Below are positions 15,044 through 26,100 of a DNA stretch of 64,000 bases, piece after piece (within the stretch, counting starts at the first letter, position 1; each line of letters opens with the position of its first letter). Under the pieces are notes generated by a model, which made no database searches, was not told the DNA's origin, and was given only the letters and a program-made list of their open reading frames with translations. Source of the DNA: Catenulispora rubra (lineage in GTDB: Bacteria; Actinomycetota; Actinomycetes; Streptomycetales; Catenulisporaceae); NCBI RefSeq assembly GCF_015356825.1, contig NZ_JAACYW010000017.1, positions 16,843-80,842 on the forward strand, in the 5' to 3' direction. The position numbers and the translations under genes are program-made.

Positions 15044-16279
15044 GTGAGGTTGACGCCCGGTACCGGCCAGGAAACCGACCTCGACCGCGTCGACTTGTTC
15101 GACCTGGACCTCTACAGCTCCGGCGATCCGCACCGCGTCTGGGACGTGATGCGCGCCGAGGCGCCCCTGCACCACCAGGTGCTGCCCGACGGCCGGGAGT
15201 TCTGGTCGGTGACCCGGTACGACGACGTCTGCCGCGTGCTCGGCGACCACCGGTTCTTCACCTCCGAGCGCGGCACGGTGGTCACCCACCTCGGGGTCGA
15301 CGACGTCGCCGCCGGCACTCTGCTGACCTCCACCGACCCGCCGCGGCACAGCCAGGTCCGCCGGGCGATCGGCACCATGCTCACCGCGCGGGCCGTGGCG
15401 CCGTGGGAGGACCGGATCCGGGCGGCGGTCGGGCGCTTCCTCGAACCGGCGCTCGACGGCGGCGTCTTCGACCTCGCCGAGCGGGCGCTCCGCCTGCCGA
15501 TGGTCGTCGCCGGCCCGGTGCTGGGGATCCCGGAGCCGGACTGGGACAAGCTCGTGCAGCTGACCGCGATGGTCACGGCCCCCTCGGACCCGCACTTCCA
15601 GCTCGGCAACGAGGCCTCGACGCTGGCCATCTCGCACCACGAACTCGTCACCTACGTCACCGAGTGGGTCAGGGCACGGCGTTCCACCGGCGGCCGGGAC
15701 GGCAGCCTGCTGGACCACCTCATGAACGTCAGCGTCGGCGGTGTGCCGCTGACCGACGAGGAGATCGCGCTGGACGGCTACAGCATCCTGCTGGGCGCCA
15801 ACGTGACGACCCCGCACACCGTTTCCGGCACGGTGCTCGCGCTCATCGAGCACCCCGAACAGTTCGCGAAGGTCAAGGCCGACCCCACGCTGGTGCCGAA
15901 CCTGGTCGAGGAGGGGCTGCGGTGGACCTCGGCCGCCTGCAACTTCATGCGCTACGCGGTGGGCGACACCCCGATCGGCGGGGGCGTGGTCCCGGCCCGC
16001 GGCGCGGTCGTCGCCTGGATCGGGTCGGCCAACCGGGACGAGTCGCAGTTCCCTGATCCGCACGAGTTCGACGTCACCCGCAACGCCGGCCGGCAGATCG
16101 CGTTCGGATTCGGGCCGCACTACTGCATCGGGGCCCCGCTGGCCCGGCTGACCCTGCGGATCTTCTTCGGCGAACTGCTGCGGCGGTTCGGATCCGTCGA
16201 ACTCGCCGGCGAGCCGGAGCACCTGCGCTCCTACTTCATCGCCGGCATGACCCACCTGCCCGTCGTCGCCAAGAAATGA
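15044..16279 (+). CDS. Cytochrome P450 monooxygenase
   Basis: Heme-thiolate oxygenase of 411 residues, probably a tailoring enzyme that hydroxylates or epoxidises the polyketide. Seen: the ExxR motif in VEEGLRWTS, and the heme loop FGFGPHYCIGAPLARL with the Cys ligand. The I-helix reads ILLGANVTTPHT: the usual Ala-Gly-x-Asp/Glu-Thr is here Gly-Ala-Asn-Val-Thr-Thr, without the acidic residue. The frame is open ~200 bp further upstream, but GTG at 15044 is chosen because GGAGGG lies 7 nt upstream and the encoded extension is not P450-like. It is the first gene of the long PKS operon; its stop overlaps the next ATG (ATGA at 16276-16279). The promoter probably lies in the 267-bp gap after lmbU, where no other feature was seen. 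Confidence 0.92.
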   Translation: MRLTPGTGQETDLDRVDLFDLDLYSSGDPHRVWDVMRAEAPLHHQVLPDGREFWSVTRYDDVCRVLGDHRFFTSERGTVVTHLGVDDVAAGTLLTSTDPPRHSQVRRAIGTMLTARAVAPWEDRIRAAVGRFLEPALDGGVFDLAERALRLPMVVAGPVLGIPEPDWDKLVQLTAMVTAPSDPHFQLGNEASTLAISHHELVTYVTEWVRARRSTGGRDGSLLDHLMNVSVGGVPLTDEEIALDGYSILLGANVTTPHTVSGTVLALIEHPEQFAKVKADPTLVPNLVEEGLRWTSAACNFMRYAVGDTPIGGGVVPARGAVVAWIGSANRDESQFPDPHEFDVTRNAGRQIAFGFGPHYCIGAPLARLTLRIFFGELLRRFGSVELAGEPEHLRSYFIAGMTHLPVVAKK

Positions 16280-17028
16280 ATGACGTCATGACATCCGGTA
16301 CCACCTCCACCCGGTCGCCGTGGTTCCTGCGGCCGCCGGCCCCGTCCGGCCCCGCCGCCCGGATCTTCTGCTTCCCTCGGTCCGGGACCGGCGCCTCGGC
16401 CTTCAGCGCGTGGCCAGCTGCGATCGGCGAGGCGGAGGTCTGCCCGATCCAGTTCCCCGGCCGCGAGAACCGGCTGGCCGAACCCCACTACGGCACGTAC
16501 GAAGAGCTCGCCGACCGCCTGGTCGAACCGCTGACGCCGCTGCTGGACCGCCCGTTCGCGTTCTTCGGCCACTGCGCCGGCGCGATGCCGGCCTTCGAGA
16601 CCGTGCTCCGGCTCGCCGAACGCTCGCTGCCGCTGCCGAGCTGCCTGATCGTGTCCGGCCAGCCGGCGCCGCGGCACGCCGGCAGCGACCGGATGCTGGC
16701 CATGAGCGAGGCCGAGCTGCGCGCGGAGCTGGAGGCGGTGGTCCGCGGCCGGGGAATCGAGCCGCGGCCCGACATGATCGATCTGGGCATGCTCACACTG
16801 CGGGGCGACGTCGCCGCGGCGCGCGCCTACCGGCGGGACGAGCCCGTCGCAGTGGGCTGCCCCATCGTGGTCCTGCAGTGGCGGGACGACCCCGACGTGA
16901 GCACGGACCACATCCAGGAGTGGCGGCGCTACGCGGACTCGGTCGAGATCCGCGTCGTCGACGGCGGGCGCCAGGACTTCGCGACGCCGCCGGAAGAACT
17001 GAGCAAGGCGCTGGTCGGATGGATATGA
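16276..17028 (+). CDS. Degenerate type II thioesterase homologue
   Basis: A 250-residue alpha/beta hydrolase with the overall type II thioesterase pattern: ARIFCFPRSGTGASAFSAW, IQFPGRENRL, a nucleophile elbow and a C-terminal strand. Two catalytic positions differ. The nucleophile motif GHSxG is GHCAG, with Cys100 (codon 16573-16575) instead of Ser. The usual GGHFF is GGRQDF, with Arg232 (codon 16969-16971) instead of the catalytic His. An Asp is kept in LQWRDDPDV. It may be inactive, a structural partner, or changed to another acyl-transfer or cyclisation role. It is coupled on both sides, overlapping P450 (ATGA) and PKS A (ATGA at 17025-17028), so it is made with the line. A canonical thioesterase is at 10952-11731. 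Confidence 0.88.
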   Translation: MNDVMTSGTTSTRSPWFLRPPAPSGPAARIFCFPRSGTGASAFSAWPAAIGEAEVCPIQFPGRENRLAEPHYGTYEELADRLVEPLTPLLDRPFAFFGHCAGAMPAFETVLRLAERSLPLPSCLIVSGQPAPRHAGSDRMLAMSEAELRAELEAVVRGRGIEPRPDMIDLGMLTLRGDVAAARAYRRDEPVAVGCPIVVLQWRDDPDVSTDHIQEWRRYADSVEIRVVDGGRQDFATPPEELSKALVGWI

Positions 17029-20000
17029 GCGGCGCGCGCACTGATGTCGCCGTGGTCGGGATGGCGTGTCGGTTCCCCGGCGTGGCCGGCCTGGAGGAGT
17101 TCTGGCGACTGCTCATCGACGGCAGGTCGACCGTCGGGAGCTTTCCCGAGCAGCGGGGCGACTTCCCGCAGAACGCCGCCGATCCTGACGCTGCGACGCT
17201 GAGTTCGGGGTCGTACTTCGACACTATCGACGGATTCGACGCGCAGTTCTTCGGAACCGGTCCGGCCGAGGCGGCAGCCATGGATCCGGTGCAGCGGCTC
17301 GGGCTGGAGCTGGCCTGGGAGGCCGTCGAGGACGCCCGGGTTCCGGCGTCCGCGCTCGCCGGCCGGGAGATCGACGTGGTGGTCGGTACCGCATCCTCCG
17401 GATACGAGCAGCTGCGCGCGTCCTCCGGCAGCGACCGGGACGACCACTACGCCGCGCTCGGATCCAGCGGTGCCCTGGTCGCCAACCGGATCTCGAACCT
17501 GTTCGACGTCCGCGGCATGAGTTTCTGCGCCGACTCCGGCCAGTCCTCCTCCCTGGTGTCGTTGGCGCTGGCGTGCGACCGGATCCGTGGCGGCGCGGTC
17601 GACATCGCGATCGCCGGCGGCGTGCAGCTGATCGTCGATCCGGCATCCGGTGCCGGGCTGGCGAATCTGGGCGTCCTGTCGCCCGACGGCCGCTGCCACA
17701 CCTTCGACGCGCGGGCCAACGGCTTCGTCCGGGGCGAGGGCGGGGCGTTCGTCGTGCTCAAGCGGCTCGACCTGGCTGTTGCGGACGGCGACCACGTCTA
17801 CGCGGTGGTCCGCGGCTGGGACGTCGGCGGGAGCGGTGCCGCCACGCGGATGCCGGACCCCAGCCCGAACGCGCAGGCCGCGACCGTCCTGGCCGCCCTG
17901 GAGCGCGCCGGCGTCCCCTTCGACGGCATCGATTACGTCGAGGCGCACGGCACCGGCACCCGGCGCGGCGATCCGGCGGAGATCGCCGGGCTGCGCGAAG
18001 TGTTCCGGCAGACCGGCCGCGACTACGTGGTGGCGATCGGCTCGGTGAAGACGAACGTCGGGCACCTGGAGGCGGCCGCCGGGATCGCCGGGTTCGTCAA
18101 GACGGCACTGTGCCTGGACCGGGCGCACCTGGTGCCGAGCCTGAACTTCGAGTCCCCGAACCCTGACATCCCCGGCCTGCTGGCGGACTTCGAGGTCGTC
18201 GTCCGCGCGCGGCCCTGGCCCGGTGGGCCGGACCGGCCGCGGCGGGCCGGGGTGTCGTCGTTCGGGATGGGCGGCACGAACGCGCACGCGATCCTCGAAC
18301 AGGCGCCGGAGCCGCGGCGCGCGCCGGAAGCCGACACCGGGGCTGACACCGGGGCCGAGGCTGCTGGCGTCCCCGGGATGCTGCCGTGGGTGCTGTCGGC
18401 GCGCTCGGCGCCGGCGTTGCGGGAGCAGGCGGAGCGGCTGCAGGAGCTCGTGGCTGCCGACGCGTCGCTGTCGCCGGCCGACGTCGGGTACTCGCTGACG
18501 GCGACGCGGTCGGAGTTCGAGCACCGGGCGGTGGTGCTCGGCACGGATCGGGCCGAGCTGCTGGCCGGTCTCGACGCGGTGGCCGCGGACCGGAACGCGG
18601 CGCGGTTGGTGCGCGGCGTGGCTGCGGCGCCGGTGGGTCCCGTCGTCTTCGTATTCCCCGGCCAGGGATCGCAGTGGCCTGGCATGGCACGGCGGCTGTA
18701 CGCGGAGTCGGAGGTCTTCGCGTCCTCGATCGACGAGTGCGCGCGGGCGCTGGCGCCGTGGGTGGATTGGTCCCTGGTCGACGTGGTGACCGGGGTGGAG
18801 TCGACGGCGTCGCTGGAAGGCCGCGACGACGTGATCCAGCCGGCGCTGTTCGCGATGATGGTCTCCCTGGCGCGAGTGTGGCAGTCGCTCGGGGTGGTCC
18901 CTCAGGCTGTGGTGGGGCACTCGCAGGGCGAGATCGCCGCGGCGTGTGTGGCCGGAGCGCTGTCCGTCGAGGACGCGGCGCGGGTCGTCGCCGTCCGCAG
19001 CAAGGCTCTGACCGAGCTGGCGGGCCTGGGCGGACTGCACGCGGTGGCCGCGTCCCGGGCCTGGGCCGAGGAGCGGTTGCGGCGGTGGCCGGGCCGGCTT
19101 TCCCTGGCCGCTGTCAACGGGCCGAGTTCAGTGCTGGTCTCCGGCGAGATCGAGGCGTTGGAGGAGTTCGCGGCCGGGGCCGAAGGCGAGGGCGTCCGGG
19201 TGCGGCGGGTCCGCGTGGACTACGCGGCCCATTCCCACCAGGTCGAACGCATCCGGCAGCGGCTGCTGGCGGACACCGCGGGTCTGGATCCGCGGCCGCC
19301 GACGGTCGAGTTCCACTCCACGGTGACCGGCGGACCGCTCGGCGCGCGCCAGCTCGACGGCTCCTATTGGTACGACAACCTGCGCTCGACGGTGCGGTTC
19401 GGCGAGGTGGCCGAGAACCTGATGCGAGCCGGCGCGGTGTTCGTCGAAGTCAGTCCGCATCCGGTGCTCGCGGTGGCGATGGCCGAGACGGCCGACGCAT
19501 TGCAGGCCTCGCCGGTGCTGGCCGACACCTTGCACAAGGACGACGGGAGCGCCGGCCGGATCCTGGCCTCGCTCGCCGAGCTGCATGTGCGGGGCGTGCC
19601 GGTGGACTGGGACGCGGTGTTCGCGGCTCATCGGCCGCGTCGGGTCGCACTGCCGACATACGCGTTCCAACGCCAGAAGTTCTGGCTGACCGCACCCGAG
19701 GAAACCGGCGATTCCAGTGCCAGTACCGGCGGTTTCGCGGCAGCAGACCTGATCTCTGAGTCGGCTGTCCTGCAGCTCGTGTGCGCCGAGGCCGCGGCGG
19801 TCTTGAACGAGAAGGACTCGGGGGTGACCGGCGGCGATCTGGCGGCTGGATCGACCCGGACGTTCAAGGACTTGGGCTTCGACTCCTCGATGGCGGTGCG
19901 GCTGCGCAACCGGCTGATCGCGGCCGGCGGAGTGCGGCTTCCGGCGACGGTGGCGTTCCTGTATCCCACGCCGCAGGCGCTCGGGCGCCACCTGTTCTCG

Positions 20001-20111
20001 GTCCTGGCGCCGCAGGAGTCTCCTGCCGCTGCGGAGAACCCCGTCGGGGTGCCTCCGGCCAGCCGCAGTGACGACGAGATCTTCGAATTGATCGACCGCG
20101 GATACGTCTAG
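17025..20111 (+). CDS. Type I PKS A: loading module KSQ-AT-ACP
   Basis: Starter protein of 1028 residues. KSQ ~6-430: the active Cys is replaced by Gln173 (codon 17541-17543) in [13 protein letters not shown], while the two His motifs ([17 protein letters not shown]) remain, the signature of a decarboxylating loading KS. AT ~540-850: GQGSQ, GHSQGE, and YAAH (19221-19232) in the specificity position; closest to methylmalonyl ATs (YASH), so propionyl is the likely starter after decarboxylation. ACP ~915-1005 with the phosphopantetheine Ser in GFDSSMAV. The C-terminal tail [14 protein letters not shown] is a short docking segment for PKS B. It starts at the ATG overlapping the thioesterase stop. 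The 35-bp gap after it holds the ribosome site of PKS B. Confidence 0.95.
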   Translation: MSGARTDVAVVGMACRFPGVAGLEEFWRLLIDGRSTVGSFPEQRGDFPQNAADPDAATLSSGSYFDTIDGFDAQFFGTGPAEAAAMDPVQRLGLELAWEAVEDARVPASALAGREIDVVVGTASSGYEQLRASSGSDRDDHYAALGSSGALVANRISNLFDVRGMSFCADSGQSSSLVSLALACDRIRGGAVDIAIAGGVQLIVDPASGAGLANLGVLSPDGRCHTFDARANGFVRGEGGAFVVLKRLDLAVADGDHVYAVVRGWDVGGSGAATRMPDPSPNAQAATVLAALERAGVPFDGIDYVEAHGTGTRRGDPAEIAGLREVFRQTGRDYVVAIGSVKTNVGHLEAAAGIAGFVKTALCLDRAHLVPSLNFESPNPDIPGLLADFEVVVRARPWPGGPDRPRRAGVSSFGMGGTNAHAILEQAPEPRRAPEADTGADTGAEAAGVPGMLPWVLSARSAPALREQAERLQELVAADASLSPADVGYSLTATRSEFEHRAVVLGTDRAELLAGLDAVAADRNAARLVRGVAAAPVGPVVFVFPGQGSQWPGMARRLYAESEVFASSIDECARALAPWVDWSLVDVVTGVESTASLEGRDDVIQPALFAMMVSLARVWQSLGVVPQAVVGHSQGEIAAACVAGALSVEDAARVVAVRSKALTELAGLGGLHAVAASRAWAEERLRRWPGRLSLAAVNGPSSVLVSGEIEALEEFAAGAEGEGVRVRRVRVDYAAHSHQVERIRQRLLADTAGLDPRPPTVEFHSTVTGGPLGARQLDGSYWYDNLRSTVRFGEVAENLMRAGAVFVEVSPHPVLAVAMAETADALQASPVLADTLHKDDGSAGRILASLAELHVRGVPVDWDAVFAAHRPRRVALPTYAFQRQKFWLTAPEETGDSSASTGGFAAADLISESAVLQLVCAEAAAVLNEKDSGVTGGDLAAGSTRTFKDLGFDSSMAVRLRNRLIAAGGVRLPATVAFLYPTPQALGRHLFSVLAPQESPAAAENPVGVPPASRSDDEIFELIDRGYV

Positions 20112-20146
20112 CAGCCAGCAGCACCTATTTCGTTGGGGAGGTTCCG

Positions 20147-23100
20147 GTGGACGAAGTCGACAAGCTCCGGTCATATCTGCGCCGTGCCGTCGATGACGCG
20201 CAGGCGTTGCGCCGGCGTACCCGCGAGCTGGAGGAGGCGGCGCGCGAGCCGCTGGCGATCGTGGGCATGGCGTGCCGTTTTCCCGGCGACGTCCGCAGCC
20301 CGGAAGACCTGTGGCGGGTCGTCAGCGACGGCGTCGATGCCATCAGCGGCTTCCCGACGGACCGCGGCTGGGACCTCACCAAGCTGCTGGACCCCGACCC
20401 GGAGCGCTCCGGCACCTCCTCGGTGGCCAGCGGCGGCTTCCTGTCCGAGGCGGCGGAGTTCGACGCCGGCTTCTTCGGCATCAGCCCCCGCGAGGCGACG
20501 GCGATGGATCCGCAGCAGCGGGTGTTGCTGGAGACCGCCTGGGAGGCGTTCGAGCGGGCCGGCATCGACCCGGACGGACTGCGGGGCAGCAAGACTGGCG
20601 TCTTCGTCGGCGCTACGAACCTTGAGTACGGCGCGCGTCTGCAGGACGGTGCCGAGGGGTTCGACGGCTACCTGCTGACGGGCACCAGCGCGAGCGTCAT
20701 CTCCGGGCGGGTCGCCTACGCGCTCGGGTTGCAGGGCCCTGCGGTGACCGTGGACACCGCGTGCTCGTCGTCGTTGGTGGCGCTGCACCAGGCGGCGCAG
20801 GCGCTGCGGCGCGGGGAGTGCGAGCTCGCGCTCGCCGGCGGCGTCGCGATCATGGCGACGCCGGGCATGTTCGTGGAGTTCAGCCGGCAGCACGGGCTGG
20901 CCGCCGACGGCCGGTGCAAGCCGTTCGCCGCGGCTGCGGACGGCACGGCCTGGGCCGAGGGCGCCGGGCTGCTCGTGCTGGAACGGCTCTCCGACGCCCG
21001 CGAGCGCGGGCACCGGGTGCTGGCCGTGATCCGCGGCTCGGCGATCAACCAGGACGGCGCCAGCAACGGTCTGACCGCGCCGAACGGGCTGGCGCAGGAG
21101 CAGGTGATCCGCGAGGCGCTGACTGCCGCGGGGCTGTCCGCGGACGAGGTCGACGCGGTGGAGGCGCACGGCACCGGCACCACCCTCGGTGACCCGATCG
21201 AGGCTGAGGCACTGATCGCGACCTACGGTCAGGACCGGCCCGAGGGCCGGCCGCTGTGGCTGGGATCGCTGAAGTCGAACATCGGCCACACGCAGGCGGC
21301 TTCCGGCGTCGGCGGCGTGATCAAGATGGTCATGGCCCTCCAGCACGGCGTGCTGCCCCGGACCATCCACGTCGACGAGCCCTCGCGGCACGTCGACTGG
21401 GAGTCCGGCGCGGTGGAACTGCTCACCGAGGCGCAGACGTGGCCTGAGACAGACCGTCCGCGGCGGGCCGGTGTCTCGTCGTTCGGTATCAGCGGCACCA
21501 ATGCGCACGTGATCATTGAGTCGGCCCCGGACGCCGACGTCGGTGCCGAGGCCGACGCTTCCGCCCCGGACACGCCGGAAGTGGTGCCGTGGGTGATATC
21601 CGCCGCGGACCCGCAGGCGCTGCGCGCGCAGGCCGCCCGGCTGGCGTCGTGGGCCGCCGGCGACGTGCCGATCGCCGCCGTCGGCGCGGCTCTGGCCGGC
21701 GACCGGGCCATGCTGGACCACCGTGCCGTGGTCGTCGGCGCCGACCGTGACGAGCTCGTCGCGAACCTGCGCACGGTGGCCGAGGGTGCTAGCGCGCTGG
21801 GCGCGGTCACCGGCAGCGGCCCGGTCGGCACGGCTGGCAGGGCTGGCACAGCTGGCCCGGCTGGTTCGGCCGGCCCGGTGGCGTTGCTGTTCGCCGGCCA
21901 GGGCAGCCAGCGACCCGGCATGGGAGCTGGTCTGGCGGCGGCGTTCCCGGTGTTCGCCGAGGCGCTGGAGGAGATCTGCCGGGTTCTGGATCCCCTGCTG
22001 GAGCACCCGATCCGGCCGACCATGTTCAGCGACCCTGAGGGCGTCCTCGACCAGACCGGGATGACGCAGCCCGCGCTGTTCGCCTTCGAAGTGGCCTTCC
22101 ACCGGCTGCTCTCCTGGCTGGGCGTCGGCGGGGACGTGCTGGCCGGTCATTCGGTCGGCGAGATCGCTGCCGCGCACGTCGCCGGAGTGTTCTCGCTGAG
22201 CGACGCCTGCGCGCTGGTCGCGGCCCGCGCCCGGCTGATGCAGGCGCTGCCCGAAGGCGGGGCGATGCTCGCGGTCGAGGCGGCCGAGCCCGACGTGCGG
22301 CCGCTGCTCGGCGCGGGCCTGGACCTCGCGGCCGTCAACGGGCCTTCGCAGGTCGTGGTCTCCGGGACGCAGACCGCCGTAGCGGCGATGGCGGCCGACC
22401 TGGACGCCCGAGGCGTGCGGAACCGACGGCTGCGCGTCAGCCACGCGTTCCACTCGGAGCTGATGAAGCCGATGCTGGCGGAGTTCGCCTCGGTGGTCGC
22501 GGGCCTGACGCTCGCCGAGCCGCGGATGGCGCTGGTCTCGGCGCTGACCGGCCGGGCCGTGCGGGCCGGGGAGATGACCGACCCGGCGTATTGGGTACGG
22601 CACGTGCGCGAGACCGTGCGGTTCGCCGACGCCGTGCACGCGATGCGCGACGCCGGCGCGCGCACGTTCGTCGAGGTCGGGCCGAGCGGCGTGCTGATGG
22701 CGACGGCCACCGCCGCCGTCGAGCAGGACCCGGCCGCGGACGTGGCGCTGCTGGCGCTGTTGCGCCCGGACCAGGACGAGGCGCGGGCGCTGGTCACCGG
22801 GCTCGGGCGGCTGCACGTCCAAGGCGTGCCGGTCGACTGGCGGAGCTACCTGGCCGGCTGGGACGCGCAGCGGGTCGAGCTGCCCACGTACGCCTTCCAA
22901 CACCGGCGCTACTGGCTCCGGACCCCGGCCGCGACGGACGCGGACGGACTGGGACAGAGCTCTGCGAAGCACGGCCTGCTGGGAGCCGCGGTCGCGCTCG
23001 CGGGTTCCGACGAGGTGCTGCTGACCGGCCGGCTGTCGCTGGGCTCGCACCCCTGGCTCGGCGACCACCGGGTCGGCGCGGCGGCGGTGGTGCCGGGGAC

Positions 23101-26100
23101 GGCCCTCGTCGAGCTGGCGATGCGGGCCGGCGACGAGGTCGGCGCCGCCGGGGTGGAGGAGTTGACGTTGCAGGCGCCGCTGGTGGTGCCGGAGCGCGGC
23201 GGTGTGCAGATCCAGGTCGTGGTCGGGGCGCCGGACGAGGCGGGACGCCGGGAGGTGGGCGTCCATTCGCAGCCCACAGGTTCGGCGGTGGGCGATCCGT
23301 GGGTTCAGCACGCCGAGGGCACGCTGGCGTCCGAGACGGTCGGCAGCGGGAGCCAGGGCTCTGATCTGCGGCAGTGGCCGCCGGCGGGTGCCGTGCCGGT
23401 GGAGCCGGACGCGGAGTTCGAGGATCTGGCGCCGACCGGTCTGCACTACGGACCGGCGTTCCGTGGCCTGCGAGCGGTGTGGCGGCGTGACGACGAGCTG
23501 TTCGCAGAGGTCGAACTGCCTGAGGACGTCGAGTGGTCGGGCTTCGGTCTGCACCCCGCGCTGTTCGACGCCGCGCTGCACGCGATCTGGTTCGGCGACC
23601 TCGTGGCGCACCCCGACGCTCCGCTGCTGCCGTTCTCCTGGCGCGGGGTCTCCCTGCTGGCCACGGGAGCCACGGCCCTGCGCGTGCGGCTGACCTCGGT
23701 CGGCGCCGACACCATCAGCCTGGACATCGCCGACGGCAGCGGCGCTCCGGTGGCGACGGTGAGCGCCCTGCACCTGCGGGAAGCATCCGTCGACCAGCTG
23801 GAGCGCGCGTCTGCGGCGATCGGTGACTCGCTGTTTCGCATGGAGTGGTCGCCGGTCCCGGCCGGAGCACCGGACCCTGCGGCAGGCACGGGTACCTGGG
23901 CCGTCCTCGGCGACGATCCAGGGCTCGGATTCAGCCAGAGCGTCCCGACGTATCCGGACCTTGAGGCGCTGGGTGCGGCGGTCGAGGCCGGCGCGGCGAT
24001 GCCCGACCACGTCCTGCTGCCCTGCCTGCCGGGTGAGTTCGGCGACGGCGGTTCGCAGGTCGCGCACGCCGCTCGGCAGGCCGCGCACCAGGTCCTGGAC
24101 GTCGTCCGGACCTGGCTGGACGACCAGCGGTTCGCGGACTCCAGCCTGGTCGTCCTCACTCGGCGGGCCGTCGCGGCCGGCGACCCGGCGGGCTCCCTGG
24201 ACCTGGCCGCCGCCCCGTTGTGGGGTCTGCTGCGCACCGCGCGCTCGGAGAACCCCGGCCGGTTCGTGCTGGCCGACGTCGATGAGCTCGCCGGATCCGG
24301 CGACCTGGTCCTGGCCGGCGCGAAGCTCGGTGAGTTCGCGGTCCGTGACGGCGAGCTGCGCGTGCCCGGGCTCGCGCGGGCGGCGTCGTCCGGCGCGCTC
24401 CAGGTCCCGCATGGAGTTTCTGCTTGGCGGCTGGACGTCGCAGAGCGCGGAAGCCTCGACGCGCTGCGCGTCATCGAACGCTCCGACGTGTCCGGTCCGC
24501 TGGGCCCCGGCGAGGTCCGGGTGGGAATCCGGGCCGCGGGCGTGAACTTCCGGGACGCGCTGAACGTCCTCGGTATGTATCCCGGTGAGGCCGGCCTGCT
24601 CGGGCTGGAGGGCGCGGGCGTGGTCCTCCAGACCGGTCCGGGCGTGACCGACCTGGCGCCCGGCGACCGGGTGATGGGCTTGTTCCCCGGGGCCTTCGGG
24701 CCGGTGGCCGTGGCCGATCGGCGGATGATGGCGCCGGTCCCGGCCGGCTGGTCGTTCGCCGAGGCCGCGACCGCGCCGGTGGTCTACCTGACGGCCTACC
24801 ACGGCCTGGTCGACCTGGCCGGTCTGCGCGCCGGCGAGTCGGTCCTGATCCACGCGGCGGCCGGCGGCGTCGGGATGGCGGCCACGCAGCTGGCCCGACA
24901 CCTCGGCGCCGAGGTCTACGGGACGGCCAGCCCCGGCAAATGGGACGCGCTGCGGTCCTGGGGGTTGGAGGGGGCGCACGTGGCCTCGTCCCGGACCCTG
25001 GACTTCGAGCACGCATTCCTGACCGCCACCGACGGTCGCGGCGTGGACGTGGTCCTGGACTCCCTGGCGCGCGAGTTCGTGGACGCCTCGCTGCGGCTGC
25101 TGCTGCGCGGCGGGCGCTTCCTGGAGATGGGCAAGACCGACATCCGCGACGCGGATCAGGTCGCCGCTGACCATCCGGGCGTCCAGTACCAGGCGTTCGA
25201 CCTGATGGACGTCGGCCCGGACCGGATCGCCGAGATGTTCCAGGCTTTGGCAGGGCTCTTCGAAAGCGGCAGCCTGCGTCCGCTGCCGTTCGCCGCCTGG
25301 GACGTGCGGCGCGCGCCGAACGCGCTGCGTCACCTGAACCAGGCGCGCAACGTCGGGAAGGTCGTCCTGACCGTTCCGTCGGCACCGGATCCGGACGGGA
25401 CCGTGTTGGTGACCGGCGCCTCGGGTGCCCTGGGCGGGTTGCTGGCGCGGCACCTGGTCGCCGCACGAGGTGTGCGTCGGCTGGTGCTGCTGAGCCGGCG
25501 CGGTGCCGACGCCCCGGGTGCCGCCGAGCTGGTCGCCGAGCTGGAAGCGCTCGGCGCCACCGCGCGGTTCGAGGCCTGCGACGCCGCTGATCGGCAGGCG
25601 CTCGCCGCGGTGATCGCCTCGATCGGGCCGGACCATCCGCTGACCGGGGTGGTGCACGCCGCCGGTGTGGTGGACGACGGAGTGATCGGCTCGCTGTCCG
25701 CGCCGCGCGTGGACGCCGTGATGCGGCCGAAGGTGGACGCCGCGTGGCATCTCCACGAGCTGACCCGCGGACTCGACCTGTCGATGTTCGTGCTGTTCTC
25801 GTCGGTGTCGGCGACCTTCGGCAGCGCGGGGCAGGCGAACTACGCGGCCGCGAACGCGTTCCTGGACGTGCTGGCCGCTCATCGACACGGCCTCGGCCTG
25901 CGCGCCACTTCGCTGGCGTGGGGGCCGTGGGCGCAGACCAGCGCCCTGATGGCCGCGATGAGCGGCGTCGACCACGAGCGCCTCGCGCGTGGGGGCATGA
26001 TCCCGCTGTCCGCCGAGCACGGCATGGCGCTGTTCGACGCCGCAGATGCCCCTGGCGAAGCCGTTCTGCTGCCGGTTCATCTGGACCTCGCCCGGCTGCG

